In this document: positions 25,771-35,015 of the stretch, piece after piece
Layout of the letters: the number at the start of each line of letters is the position of its first letter
Position numbering within the stretch: position 1 is the stretch's first letter
NCBI RefSeq assembly: GCF_005047355.1
Contig: NZ_SUMC01000034.1
Coordinates: forward strand, 1 to 64,000
Source: Actinacidiphila oryziradicis
Lineage (GTDB): Bacteria > Actinomycetota > Actinomycetes > Streptomycetales > Streptomycetaceae
Direction of reading: 5' to 3'
DNA length: 64,000 nucleotides
Made by a program: the position numbers and the translations under genes
The notes under the pieces: generated by a model
Told to the model about the DNA's origin: nothing
The model's input: the letters and a program-made list of their open reading frames with translations, nothing else
The model's database searches: none

Positions 25771-26235
25771 TCAGGTACCTGGGTTCTCGGCCGCTGATTT
25801 GAGCGCGGCATCGCCGGCTGCGTACTGGGTTTCGAGTGTGTGGCGGTGTTCCGCGAATACCGCCTCGGCCATCGCCCCGGTGAAGGTCTCCTCGTTGACC
25901 ACGCGGGTGCCCTCCCCTTCGGATGTCAGGGTCCAGGTGTGGCGGCCGAAGAAGACTTCGGGATCACCTCCTTGCCACGCGAGCGTGCTGCCCTCGAGCA
26001 CTTCGGTGACGGTCACCTCGAAGTCGAGTTCCAGGGCGGTTCCGCGATTGGTGCGCAGACGCAGGACGGAGCCTTCCCGCAAGGGCTGGTCGTCGCCGTC
26101 CGATCTGCCGAGAAGCTCCATACTCGGGTGCCATTGCCGGTAGCCGGCAAGGTCGATGAGGACCTTCCAGACCTGTTCGGGGGCGGCGGCGATGTATATA
26201 GCCGTGCGCACGGTGAGTTGCTGCCTGCTGGTCAT
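25771..26235 (-). CDS. SRPBCC (START-like) family protein
   Basis: A 154-residue helix-grip protein. The opening TAIYIAAAPEQVWKVLIDLAGYRQWHPSMELLGR is the classic polyketide-cyclase/SRPBCC start, followed by VTVTEVLEGSTLAWQGGDPEVFFGRHTWTL and the long C-terminal helix. The hydrophobic pocket is expected to bind a lipid or aromatic ligand; no catalytic residues can be named. ATG 26235 has GGAAG 13 nt upstream; ATGs at 26286 and 26310 are alternatives that add an unconserved N terminus. Divergent from a TetR gene that probably regulates it. Confidence 0.85.
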   Translation of the reverse strand: MTSRQQLTVRTAIYIAAAPEQVWKVLIDLAGYRQWHPSMELLGRSDGDDQPLREGSVLRLRTNRGTALELDFEVTVTEVLEGSTLAWQGGDPEVFFGRHTWTLTSEGEGTRVVNEETFTGAMAEAVFAEHRHTLETQYAAGDAALKSAAENPGT

Positions 26236-26336
26236 GGTCGTCCGCGATCTTCCTTCGGATGAGGTGTTCCGCTGGGGAGATGCCATTTTCTTGTACGACC
26301 ATACAGTCAAAAGAGTCCCGCAGCTATGCTCGATCC

Positions 26337-26996
26337 ATGGTCGGGGTCAAAGGTCAGGTGCAGCGGCGCGGCGTCGAGCGGCGCGGCGAGATCGTCCACG
26401 CGGCCATGGATCTGTTTGCCCGGCAGGGTTACCGCGGAACGTCGCTGGCCGCGGTGGCGGCAGTGGCCGGGGCACCCACCTCGTTGATCACCCACCACTT
26501 CGGCACCAAGCAAGGTCTGCTTCAGGCCGTGCTGGAGGAAATGGACCTTCAGTCACTGGCCAGGCTCGACGACCTCGTCAGCCCGGGATGGCACGCCGCC
26601 GCGACCCGGATGGTCCAGCACGCGGAACAGATGTCCTCCGCCGCCCCGGAGCTCCTCGCCTTGCAGATCACGCTCACGGTGGAGAACCTGAATGGCGACG
26701 CCCCTTTGCATTCTTACTTCCTGCGCAGGAACCGGCTTTTGCGCGAGTTGCTGGCGAAGTCCGTTCGGGAGGGGATCGAGGCGGGCGAGTTGCGGCCCGA
26801 CGCCCACCCGGAGGCGACAGCGGTCGAGGTCGCAGCGTTTCTGGAGGGCGCGGCCGTTCAGTGGCTGCTGGACCCTGAGACCGTCGATCTCGCTGCGATG
26901 TACCGCCGCTACTTCGGCACGCTGACCGCCCAGCTCGTGGCTGATGGCTCGTCATGCGGCTCTGGCCGGGGAGCCGGTCCGGGAACGGATGGGTGA
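26337..26996 (+). CDS. TetR/AcrR-family regulator
   Basis: 219 residues. The N-terminal helix-turn-helix reads HAAMDLFARQGYRGTSLAAVAAVAGAPTSLITHHFGTKQGLL (about residues 20-60), followed by a helical ligand domain. TATGCT at 26325-26330 is 6 nt before the ATG, so the mRNA is probably leaderless. It is divergent from the SRPBCC gene, and the about 100-nt space between them should hold a shared operator. The C-terminal Gly/Ser tail is unconserved. Confidence 0.87.
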   Translation: MVGVKGQVQRRGVERRGEIVHAAMDLFARQGYRGTSLAAVAAVAGAPTSLITHHFGTKQGLLQAVLEEMDLQSLARLDDLVSPGWHAAATRMVQHAEQMSSAAPELLALQITLTVENLNGDAPLHSYFLRRNRLLRELLAKSVREGIEAGELRPDAHPEATAVEVAAFLEGAAVQWLLDPETVDLAAMYRRYFGTLTAQLVADGSSCGSGRGAGPGTDG

Positions 26997-27075
26997 GTCG
27001 GAGGCGAAGAAGCGTGGGGCGGCGAACTCTGACTCCCGCAGGTGCCGGTTGCCGGCCTCTTCGCCGCCCGGGAAT

Positions 27076-27128
27076 GGCGATGCCCCGCTGGCCACCAGAA
27101 TTCAAGCGGTGGTCGGCGGGGCATCGCC
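27076..27128. terminator. Bidirectional terminator
   Basis: 21-bp arms (GGCGATGCCCCGC... at 27076-27096 and 27108-27128) with two non-Watson-Crick positions and an 11-nt loop. It lies between the converging tetR and S53 protease genes. Confidence 0.85.
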
Positions 27129-27147
27129 GCTGTGGCGTCGCTACGCG

Positions 27148-30100
27148 TCAGCCGATGTAGCCGGCCACGTCCGCGATCACGTTGGTGGTGCTGTTGGTGT
27201 AGAAGTCCACCTTGCCGTTGGAGCCGACCGGCACGATCACCTGGTTGGAGATCGTCTTGCCCTTGACCCAGTTCAGGTTGGAGGCCGTCGGACGGCTGCC
27301 GCCGTCGGCCCAGGCGGTGAGGTAGCCGGAGCCTGTGGTGCCGGTGACGGTGACGGTCAGCACGACGGCCTTGACGCCGGTTGGAATGGCGTCGGCACCG
27401 GAGATCTGCAGGGCCAGCGTCTTGCCCGAGCCCAGCGGCGTCGTCTTACGGGTGTCCAGCAGGCGCAGCGGGGTGACCGTGTCGAAAGCCGAGCCGCTGG
27501 TGGAGAAGTAGCCGGAGACGTCGGCGATCACGTGGCTGGTGCCGTGGACGTAGAGGCTGACGTTGCCGTCGCTGCCGATCGGCACGACCACCAGGTTGGG
27601 GATGGTGGTGCCGGTGGCCGACCAGTTGACGTTGGAGGCGGTCGGGCGGGTGGCGCCCTCGGGGTAGGCCTCCAGGTAGCCCCCGCCGACAGTCTGCGTC
27701 GCCGTCAGGTTGAGCACCACGGAGGTGGCGCCGGTCGGCACGCCCCCGTGGCCGCGGACCTTGAGGCTGACCACCGCGTTGGAGATCTTGGTGTTGGTGG
27801 GGATGCCGACCTTGGAGCGGGTGTCCAGCAGGCGGGCCGGTGTCAGCGCCGTGTAGTTGGACCCCGTGGTACCGCTGGTGTAGTAGCCCTGGACATCGGC
27901 GATCAGGTGGGTGGCGCTGTTCGTGTAGAGGTCGACCACGCCGTCACCAGCCACCTTGACGGTCGCCGAGGCGGCGATGGTCTGGCTCGCGCCGGTCCAG
28001 TTGAGGTTGCTGGTCGACGGCTTGCGGGTGCCGTCGGCCCAGGCAATCACCGAACCCGCGCCGGTGGTGCCGGTGACCGTGAGGTTGAGCACGACACCGG
28101 TCACGCCGCTGCTGGGGATCCCCCCGACGCCCTCGACCTTGACTGGGGCGGTGCCGCCGGCGACCAGGGGCTTGGTGGACGGGATGGAACTGAGGCCCCA
28201 GCCGGTGCCGTTACGGGTGTCCAGCAGACGCTTGGGGCTGCTGAGCGGGTGGAAGGTGGAGGCGCCGGTGGCCGCCGTGCCCTTGGCCGCGCACAGCGCG
28301 GTGGTCAGGCCGGTTTCCTTGGGCGAGCCCAGGCCGGTGACCTGGTCGTAGCCGGCCGCCGCCGTGAAGCCGGTGGCGTACACGGAGTTGTTGCCGCTGG
28401 TGACGTCCCAGAAGTTCGTCGGGTAGCTGCTCCGCGCGGCCTTGTAGAGGGCGTTGTTGAGGAAGCCGACCTGGCCGTTGGCCTGGCAGGCCGTGCCGGC
28501 GTTGGCCTGGACGATGGCGGCGGCCCAGGTCGGAGCCGCACCGCTGGTGCCGCCGATGATGTCGGGCGAGGGGTTGGTGGAACGGGCGTCGTCCTGGTAG
28601 TAGATCGGATAGCCGGTGTACGGGTCCGCCAGGGCGGAGACATCCGGGACGGCACGCTTGGTCGTGGCGGCGATGCCGCCCTGGTAGACCACGGGAGCCC
28701 AGCGCGAGGAGGCGCCGCCACCAGTGGCACCACCATTGACGTTCCACGTCTTCTGCGTCGTGGTGCTGCCCGAGGTGGTCATCGTGGTACCACCGACGCC
28801 GGTGACGTAGGGCTGGCTCGCGGGGTCGTCGACGGCCTTGGCAGTGGAGCCGTTCTGGTAATAGCAGTCGCTGGAGCCGCTGTCGCCCGAGGCGGCGACC
28901 ACGCTCTGGCCCTGCGTGGCGGCCTCCGCGAAGATGGTGTTCTCGGCGTTCGCGGTCGCGCTGCTCTCGACGCCCTCGCACTCACCCCAACTGGTGGAGA
29001 TGACCTGCGCCTGGTCGTCGGTGACCATCCGTTGGTAGACGTCGATCACGTTCTGGTCGGTCGCGGACGTGGCGTCCGGGCCCTGGTAGTCGATGATGCT
29101 CGCGCCCGGCACCAGACCGATCAGGTCCTCGATGTCGAGCGCCGACTCCACGCCGACCGATCCGTCGGTCGGTGGGGCGCCGGCCCCTGACGTCGTATCG
29201 ACGAACACGTTGGAGACCGAGGTGTTGGTGCCCACGCAGGACTGGTACGCGGCGATGCTGGCGGCGTCGACGTTCTCCAGCTCGAACACGGCCACGGTCT
29301 GTCCCGCACCGGCGGTGGCGGAGCTGGTCATCTTGTAGGCGCCGGCCAGTTTGCCGGGGCTGTAGTAGTCGGTGCCGTCGATGGAGCCGGGGAACGGGCT
29401 GGTGATGTCGCTGCACAGCCCCGGGCTGTACGCGTGGGGGGCCACCGTGTTCGAGCTGCGTCCGGCGGCAGCGCTGGGCTTGCTCGCGCTGCGCACCGCA
29501 GAGTGGTGGCTGGTGATGGCGTTGAAGTTGCTCAGGCCGACGATCCCGGTCACCGACGCCGCTACGTATCCGGGCAGCGCGGGGGCCGAGGTGTTCAGGT
29601 AGTCCGTGGTGCCGTCTTTGAGCCGGATGTTCCGGAAGCCGGTGTCGAAGGCGTGGGACGCCTTCGCGGCGGTGGCGGTGACCGGGATGGACAGGCCGTC
29701 CGAGCTGACCTTGCCGGGGGTGAGGCCGGCCGTCTTCAGCGCCTGGGAGACCTCGGTGATGGTGGCCTGGGTCGGGCCGAAGACCGAGGCGAACTGCCCC
29801 TTGGCCAGGTAGTGGTGGTACAGGGAATTGCCCGGGGTGGATACCGCGGTGACGAAGTCCGCGAGTGACTGCGGGTCACGCGGGGCGAGGTTCACGCTGA
29901 GATGCAGCGTGGTTCCCGAGGCGGTCGCGCCGGTCGCGGTCGCGCCGGCCGGGGCACGCGGGGCCGTACCTATTCGCTTGGGCGCGTTCGATCCGGCCGT
30001 GCCCCCCTGGGCGACCGCGGAATTGGCGGTGGCGGTGACGACGGTGAGGGCGACGACGGCGGTGGACGCCGCCATGATCACCCTGGCCCGTCTGCCGGTC

Positions 30101-30153
30101 TTGCCCGCCGCGGGTCCGGGACGTCCCGGCGCGGCGTGGACCTTCTTGGCCAT
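27148..30153 (-). CDS. Secreted S53 (sedolisin/kumamolisin) serine-carboxyl protease with three C-terminal repeats
   Basis: 1001 residues. The start at 30153 is preceded by AGGGGAG. A signal peptide ends near residue 48 (NSAVAQG). A pro-kumamolisin activation domain (about 65-210) contains SLYHHYLAKGQFASVFGPT. The catalytic domain shows E336-S-A-L-D340, SWGECEG, and GTS537GAAP, i.e. the Ser-Glu-Asp triad; the calcium-site end lies near GYDQVTGLGSP. From about residue 640 three repeats of about 115 residues follow, each with RLLDTR, a SNLNW-like strand and a HLIADVQGYY-like end; they are probably wall- or substrate-binding beta domains. Acidic extracellular endopeptidase, monocistronic. Confidence 0.93.
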   Translation of the reverse strand: MAKKVHAAPGRPGPAAGKTGRRARVIMAASTAVVALTVVTATANSAVAQGGTAGSNAPKRIGTAPRAPAGATATGATASGTTLHLSVNLAPRDPQSLADFVTAVSTPGNSLYHHYLAKGQFASVFGPTQATITEVSQALKTAGLTPGKVSSDGLSIPVTATAAKASHAFDTGFRNIRLKDGTTDYLNTSAPALPGYVAASVTGIVGLSNFNAITSHHSAVRSASKPSAAAGRSSNTVAPHAYSPGLCSDITSPFPGSIDGTDYYSPGKLAGAYKMTSSATAGAGQTVAVFELENVDAASIAAYQSCVGTNTSVSNVFVDTTSGAGAPPTDGSVGVESALDIEDLIGLVPGASIIDYQGPDATSATDQNVIDVYQRMVTDDQAQVISTSWGECEGVESSATANAENTIFAEAATQGQSVVAASGDSGSSDCYYQNGSTAKAVDDPASQPYVTGVGGTTMTTSGSTTTQKTWNVNGGATGGGASSRWAPVVYQGGIAATTKRAVPDVSALADPYTGYPIYYQDDARSTNPSPDIIGGTSGAAPTWAAAIVQANAGTACQANGQVGFLNNALYKAARSSYPTNFWDVTSGNNSVYATGFTAAAGYDQVTGLGSPKETGLTTALCAAKGTAATGASTFHPLSSPKRLLDTRNGTGWGLSSIPSTKPLVAGGTAPVKVEGVGGIPSSGVTGVVLNLTVTGTTGAGSVIAWADGTRKPSTSNLNWTGASQTIAASATVKVAGDGVVDLYTNSATHLIADVQGYYTSGTTGSNYTALTPARLLDTRSKVGIPTNTKISNAVVSLKVRGHGGVPTGATSVVLNLTATQTVGGGYLEAYPEGATRPTASNVNWSATGTTIPNLVVVPIGSDGNVSLYVHGTSHVIADVSGYFSTSGSAFDTVTPLRLLDTRKTTPLGSGKTLALQISGADAIPTGVKAVVLTVTVTGTTGSGYLTAWADGGSRPTASNLNWVKGKTISNQVIVPVGSNGKVDFYTNSTTNVIADVAGYIG

Positions 30154-30499
30154 GCAGAATCTCTCCCCTAGAAACTGATGCTCCGTCATACCCGTGGGCA
30201 GGAACGGTGGTCGAAGCCTCACTCTGGCGGCGGGCGCATCCGTGCGACTGGGCGCTCAGGAATCCTCCCCCTTAAACCAGAAGTGTGCACATTTCCTATC
30301 AGGAACAGATAGTTTTTGTCTTCTGTCCGTCGGGAACCAAATGGATCGTTACGACACCGCAGCGCAACGGGGGGGTCAGCAGAGCCGGCGATCCGCACCC
30401 GAGCGCCGAGCGATCCTCCCTGTCCCCGAGCTGTGATCGCCGTCCTGTGGGGCGATGCCGTTCATGGCACGTTCACCGCCCGCGATTAATCCAGGACGT
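30154..30499. other. Leader region between S53 protease and a relic gene
   Basis: A conspicuously AT-rich stretch (30270-30350) for this genome, with an inverted repeat CTATC-aggaaca-GATAG near 30296-30312. It probably holds the protease promoter and an operator. No gene is visible. Confidence 0.45.
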
Positions 30500-30804
30500 A
30501 TGCCTGGATGTGATTTCACTCGCAGGGATCTCCTGCGCTGGTCGGCCGTAGCCGCTGCGGCACCCGCGGTCACCGGCTTCGCCCTGGACGGCGTGGCTGC
30601 GGCAGCTACCGCTCAGGGCGACACCAGGAGATCGCCGACGGGAAGGAGTACTCCGGCGGGTTCTCCATCCTGCGCCTGCACCTCGGGATTCTGGTCGCCG
30701 GGGTCGAGCCGCGCCCCACGGAACGGTTCCAGGGGCTGTGGAACCGGGGAAACGTGCGGACGCGAGCCCGGCGAGGGGAGGCCCACAGATGCAATAGCTG
30801 GTGA
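30500..30804 (+). pseudogene. Frameshifted gene with a Tat signal peptide
   Basis: ATG at 30500 has AGGA upstream and opens a twin-arginine leader (TRRDLLRWSAVAAAAPAVTGFALDGVAAAA). About 15 residues after the leader the frame loses bias, while the overlapping frame reads HQEIADGKEYSGGFSILRLHL and runs to a TGA at 30802. One frameshift near 30620 would join them into a product of about 100 residues. I do not recognise the family. It could also be a short exported protein with a real frame change due to an error. Confidence 0.4.
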
Positions 30805-30956
30805 TCGGTGTTGGGATGGAGACATGGCCACCCACCGTTCCGCCGCACCGGGTCCACACGAAGGACGGGTCACAGCCCCCCGTCCCTGCGTCCTGTCTTC
30901 GCGAAGCGGTGAAGGAAGCGGGGAACGGAAGGGGGGAACGGAAACGGGGAATAGAG

Positions 30957-33900
30957 ATGCGCGTTATTCCGAGTGGAACGTTGCCGATAGGAGCGGGTAA
31001 GCGGCTGCATCACTTCTTCGAATCCACGTGTGACCGTACGCCCGCGGCGACAGCGCTCGAGTGCGAGCAGCACGCACTGACCTACGCAGAGCTCGACGCG
31101 CGGGCCAATCAGCTCGCCCGCTACCTCCGTGGTCTCGGCATCGGCCAGGGTGCCGGGGTCGCGATCCTGCTGCCGCGATCGGTGGACATGTATGTCTCCT
31201 TGCTCGGGGTGGGGAAGGCCGGTGCGGCGTTCGTGCCGATCGACCCGGCCTCGCCGCCGGGCCGGGCCACCTACATCGCGGCGGACGCCGGAGTCGACGC
31301 GGTGCTGACGACGTCCGGTCTCATGTCAGGCGTGGAAGGGCTCTCGTGCCGGGTGATCGAGCTGGACTCGTGCATTCGCGAACTCGCGCGCCTACCCACC
31401 ACTCGCCCGCCTCCCGACGCCTCCGCGCCCGGCTGGGGAGACGGCGATCCGCTGGCATATGTCATGTATACGTCTGGATCAAGCGGCAGACCCAAGGGCG
31501 TGCAGATCGCCCAGTCGAGCATCTGTAACTTCCTCGACGTCATCTCCGGGATCTATGACGTGCAGCCGCACGACCGGGTCTACCAGGGCATGACGATCTC
31601 CTTCGACTTCTCCATCGAAGAGATCTGGCCGACATGGTCGGTCGGAGCCATAGTCGTCGCGGGCCCGCCCGGCTCCGGGTGGCTCGGCGCCGAGCTCGGC
31701 GACTTCCTCGAAGACCGTGAGATCACGATGCTGTACTGCGTGCCGACCCTGCTGGAGACGATCCCGCAGGAGCTCCCGCACATCCGCAGCGTCGTGGTCG
31801 GCGGTGAGACATGCCCCGGTCCGCTCGTCGAGCGGTGGAGCAGACCGGGGCGCCGCATGCTCAACACCTATGGGCCGACCGAGACCACCGTCACCGCGAC
31901 CTGGGGGGAGCTGCTGCCGGGCCGGGCCGTGACCATCGGAAAGCCGCTGCCGACCTACTCGGTGGTGCTGCTCGACGAGAGGCGTCGGCCCGTACCCGAC
32001 GGCGCGGTCGGTGAAATCTGCGTCGGCGGCCCTGGCGTCGCCCGCGGCTACGTCGAGCGGCCGGAACTGACCGCCGACCGGTTCATCGAGCACCCCCTGG
32101 CACCTCGGAGCAGCAGGCTCTACCGCACCGGGGACCTGGGCCGGATGACCGCGGACGGGCAGATCGAGTTCCTGGGCCGGGCCGACACCCAGGTGAAGAT
32201 CCGGGGGTACCGGGTCGATCTCGGCGAGATCGACAACGTGCTGCTGGAAGATCCCGGAGTGGCCGAGGCGGTCACCGCGGTGGTCGCCGGGCCCGAGGCG
32301 GACGGGGGCAGCGGCGAGCTGTCCGCCTACGTGGTGCCGGCACCGGGCGGCACGAACGATAGCGAGGAGCTCGTCACCCGGCTGCACGGGCATCTGCGGC
32401 GCAAGCTGCCCGCATACATGGTGCCGTCCTTTCTCGACATCCTCCCCCAGCTCCCGGCCCTGCCGAGCGGCAAGGTGGACCGCAAGCGGCTGCCCGCGCC
32501 GACCCGCCGTCTCCGGGCGGCCGGCGGCCGGGTGGTGGCCGCCCAAGGCGAGCTCGAGACGCGGATACGGGACACCTGGGCAGAGGTGCTCGGGATCGAG
32601 CCCGAGACACTGTCGGCCGAGGCGGACTTCTTCACCGATCTCGGTGGTCACTCCCTGCTCGCGGCCAAGACGGTGTCGCTGCTGCGCGGCCGGGGCATCG
32701 GCGCGAGTCCCGCTCTGCGCGATCTTTACGCGAACCCGACCGTGGCCCGCCTCGCGGCGCTGCTGCGCGCCCCGGCCCGTACGGCGCGATCGGCCGCGCC
32801 ACCCCGCCCGGAACCGATCCGCCACAGCAGCGGCCGGATCGCGGCCGCCGGGGTGGCACAGGGAGGGACGATCTACCTGCTGCTGCTCGCACTCACCCTG
32901 CCGGTGTCCTTCGTGTACAGCCGGCACGGCGGCCGGATCGAGGCCCAGTCGTCGGTCCAGCTGATGATCAGCGCGTTCGCCGGCTATCTCGTCGTGCGCT
33001 GGATCGTACCGGTGGTGCTTGTGCGTCCACTGACGGCAGGTATCCGGCCGGGCCGCTACCGGCTGTGGGGCTGGGTCTACCTACGGCTGTGGGCGGTCAA
33101 CCTGCTGCTGAGCGTCAGCCCGCTGCCGGTGCTCAGTGGTTCCCCCATGATGGCCGTCTACCTGAGGCTGCTCGGCGCGCGCATCGGACCGCGCACCACG
33201 ATCGCCACGAGCATGGTCAACCTGCCGACCATGCTGCGCATCGGCGGTGACGCCTCGGTCGGCTACGGAGTCTCACTGCGCCCGTGGCTGGTGGGGGACG
33301 GCTGGGTGACGGTCGCCCCGATCGAGATCGGCCCGCACGCCTTCGTGGGAGCTAACGCGGTCCTCGACCCCGGCGCGCGTATGGGAGCCCGGGCCGGGCT
33401 CGGCGAGCAGTCCGTCATCGGCCAGGACGACGAGGCGGTGCCCGCCGGAGCGCGCTGGGCGGGATCCCCGCCGTGCCCGATCGACGCTCTCGCACCCGGC
33501 GTGGAGACCATGCTGCGCGCTCACCGCAGCGCGGACCGGTGGCGGCCGCGCCATCTGGCCGCCGCGCTGCTCGGCCTGGCGTTCCTGGAGATCACCGAGC
33601 TCATGATGATCCTCCCGTCCGTCGCATTGTTCTGGTGGGCATCGCTGAGCTGGGGCATTGTGGGAGGCATTGCCGCCACCACGCTGTCCGGTCCGGTGTA
33701 TGTGCTCACCGTCTGCTGCGTGGTCGCCGTCGGCAAGCGCCTGATCCTGCCGAAGGTGCCGATCGGCATCCGTCCGGTGCGTTCCTCGCTCGGCGTGCGC
33801 AAGTGGGTGACGGACAAGTTGCTGGAGTTCAGCCTCACCTTCACCAATTCCCTCTACGCCACCCTCTACGCGGTGCCGTGGCTGCGGCTGCTCGGTGCCC

Positions 33901-34970
33901 GGGTCGGTCGCGGCGCCGAGGTTGCCACCGCCGCGCATCTCGACCCGAACCTGCTCACCCTCGGCGACGGCAGCTTCGTCGCGGACCTGGCCAGCGTCGG
34001 TGCCGCCACTTATGCGGCAGGCCATGTCGCGTTCGGTCCGACCGAGGTGGGGCGGCGGGCCTTCGTCGGCAATGCCTCGTTCATACCTGCCGGAACACAG
34101 ATGGGACCAGGGTCCTTGGTCGGAGTGGGCACGGTCCCGCCGCAGGACGGTGTGCCCGACGGCACCTCGTGGCTGGGTTCGCCCGCGATACGCCTGCCGG
34201 TGCGCCAGAGCAGCGGTTCCTTCCCCGAGGAGCGTACGTTCCGGCCGACCCGCAAAGCGGTGCTCCAACGCTTGGGCACCGAGTTCTTCCGCACCACGAT
34301 GCCCGCATCGGTGCTGGCCCTGAGCGCCTACCTGTACCTGCTGGCGTTGTCCGGCCTGGCTCACAGCCGGGGACTGCTGGCGCCGGTGCTCATGTCGCCG
34401 GTGCTCGCGATGGGCACGGGGCTTGCGGTGATCGTGTACTGCGCCGTGGTCAAGCGCCTGGTCGTCGGGACCTACCGGCCGCGGGTCGAACCGCTGTGGA
34501 GCTGGTTCGTGCGGCGTACCGAGTTCGTCACCGGCCTGTACGAGGCGGCCGCGGTACCTGCCGGGGTGGGCTTCCTGGTCGGGACGCCGTTCCTGCCACT
34601 GGTGCTGCGCGGGTTCGGCGCCCGCATCGGCAGGGGCACTTGGATCGGTACCACCTTCCTCACCGAGTTCGACCTGGTGGTGGTCGGCGACGACGCCGCT
34701 GTCGGTATGGGGGTGTCTTTGCAGACGCACCTGTTCGAAGACCGCGTCATGAAGATGTCGGTAGTCACGGTCCAGGTCGGCGCGAGCGTCGGTACGCGCG
34801 CGGTCGTGCTCTACGACGCCGTGGTCGGCGAGCGCGTCCGGCTCGGCGCGCTGTCGCTGCTCATGAAGGGTGAGCGCCTCACGCCGGGCACGAGCTGGCG
34901 CGGCATCCCCGCCGAAGGTGTCGCCAACCAGCGCGCCGACGAACCGCTACCGCTGTCCCGCCACCGCTAG
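30957..34970 (+). CDS. Membrane NRPS-like synthetase, Pls (poly-amino-acid synthetase) architecture
   Basis: 1337 residues; GGGGA lies 8 nt before the ATG. Residues 1-500 are an adenylation domain (MYTSGSSGRPKGV, NTYGPTETT, YRTGDL, and the GRADTQVKIRGYRVDLGEID hinge). A carrier domain follows with phosphopantetheine Ser566 in DLGGHSLL. From about 620 on, membrane helices alternate with three soluble segments rich in left-handed-helix hexapeptides (GPRTTIATSMVNLP, GRGAEVATAAHLDP, GRGTWIGTTFLTEF). There is no standard condensation or thioesterase domain. This is the layout and length of Streptomyces albulus epsilon-poly-L-lysine synthetase. The pocket carries Asp and then Glu (FDFSIEEIW; Pls has FDASCEEMW), which suggests a basic amino acid. 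Substrate and product are inference. Confidence 0.85.
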   Translation: MRVIPSGTLPIGAGKRLHHFFESTCDRTPAATALECEQHALTYAELDARANQLARYLRGLGIGQGAGVAILLPRSVDMYVSLLGVGKAGAAFVPIDPASPPGRATYIAADAGVDAVLTTSGLMSGVEGLSCRVIELDSCIRELARLPTTRPPPDASAPGWGDGDPLAYVMYTSGSSGRPKGVQIAQSSICNFLDVISGIYDVQPHDRVYQGMTISFDFSIEEIWPTWSVGAIVVAGPPGSGWLGAELGDFLEDREITMLYCVPTLLETIPQELPHIRSVVVGGETCPGPLVERWSRPGRRMLNTYGPTETTVTATWGELLPGRAVTIGKPLPTYSVVLLDERRRPVPDGAVGEICVGGPGVARGYVERPELTADRFIEHPLAPRSSRLYRTGDLGRMTADGQIEFLGRADTQVKIRGYRVDLGEIDNVLLEDPGVAEAVTAVVAGPEADGGSGELSAYVVPAPGGTNDSEELVTRLHGHLRRKLPAYMVPSFLDILPQLPALPSGKVDRKRLPAPTRRLRAAGGRVVAAQGELETRIRDTWAEVLGIEPETLSAEADFFTDLGGHSLLAAKTVSLLRGRGIGASPALRDLYANPTVARLAALLRAPARTARSAAPPRPEPIRHSSGRIAAAGVAQGGTIYLLLLALTLPVSFVYSRHGGRIEAQSSVQLMISAFAGYLVVRWIVPVVLVRPLTAGIRPGRYRLWGWVYLRLWAVNLLLSVSPLPVLSGSPMMAVYLRLLGARIGPRTTIATSMVNLPTMLRIGGDASVGYGVSLRPWLVGDGWVTVAPIEIGPHAFVGANAVLDPGARMGARAGLGEQSVIGQDDEAVPAGARWAGSPPCPIDALAPGVETMLRAHRSADRWRPRHLAAALLGLAFLEITELMMILPSVALFWWASLSWGIVGGIAATTLSGPVYVLTVCCVVAVGKRLILPKVPIGIRPVRSSLGVRKWVTDKLLEFSLTFTNSLYATLYAVPWLRLLGARVGRGAEVATAAHLDPNLLTLGDGSFVADLASVGAATYAAGHVAFGPTEVGRRAFVGNASFIPAGTQMGPGSLVGVGTVPPQDGVPDGTSWLGSPAIRLPVRQSSGSFPEERTFRPTRKAVLQRLGTEFFRTTMPASVLALSAYLYLLALSGLAHSRGLLAPVLMSPVLAMGTGLAVIVYCAVVKRLVVGTYRPRVEPLWSWFVRRTEFVTGLYEAAAVPAGVGFLVGTPFLPLVLRGFGARIGRGTWIGTTFLTEFDLVVVGDDAAVGMGVSLQTHLFEDRVMKMSVVTVQVGASVGTRAVVLYDAVVGERVRLGALSLLMKGERLTPGTSWRGIPAEGVANQRADEPLPLSRHR

Positions 34971-35015
34971 GCGAGGCGGTCCGACGGCACCCCGCAGGTG
35001 TCAGGGGGCGGGTGG

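Noticed and set aside
26944..29190. A 748-codon plus-strand frame across the S53 protease
   Set aside because: Antisense of the protease, no motifs, no promoter.
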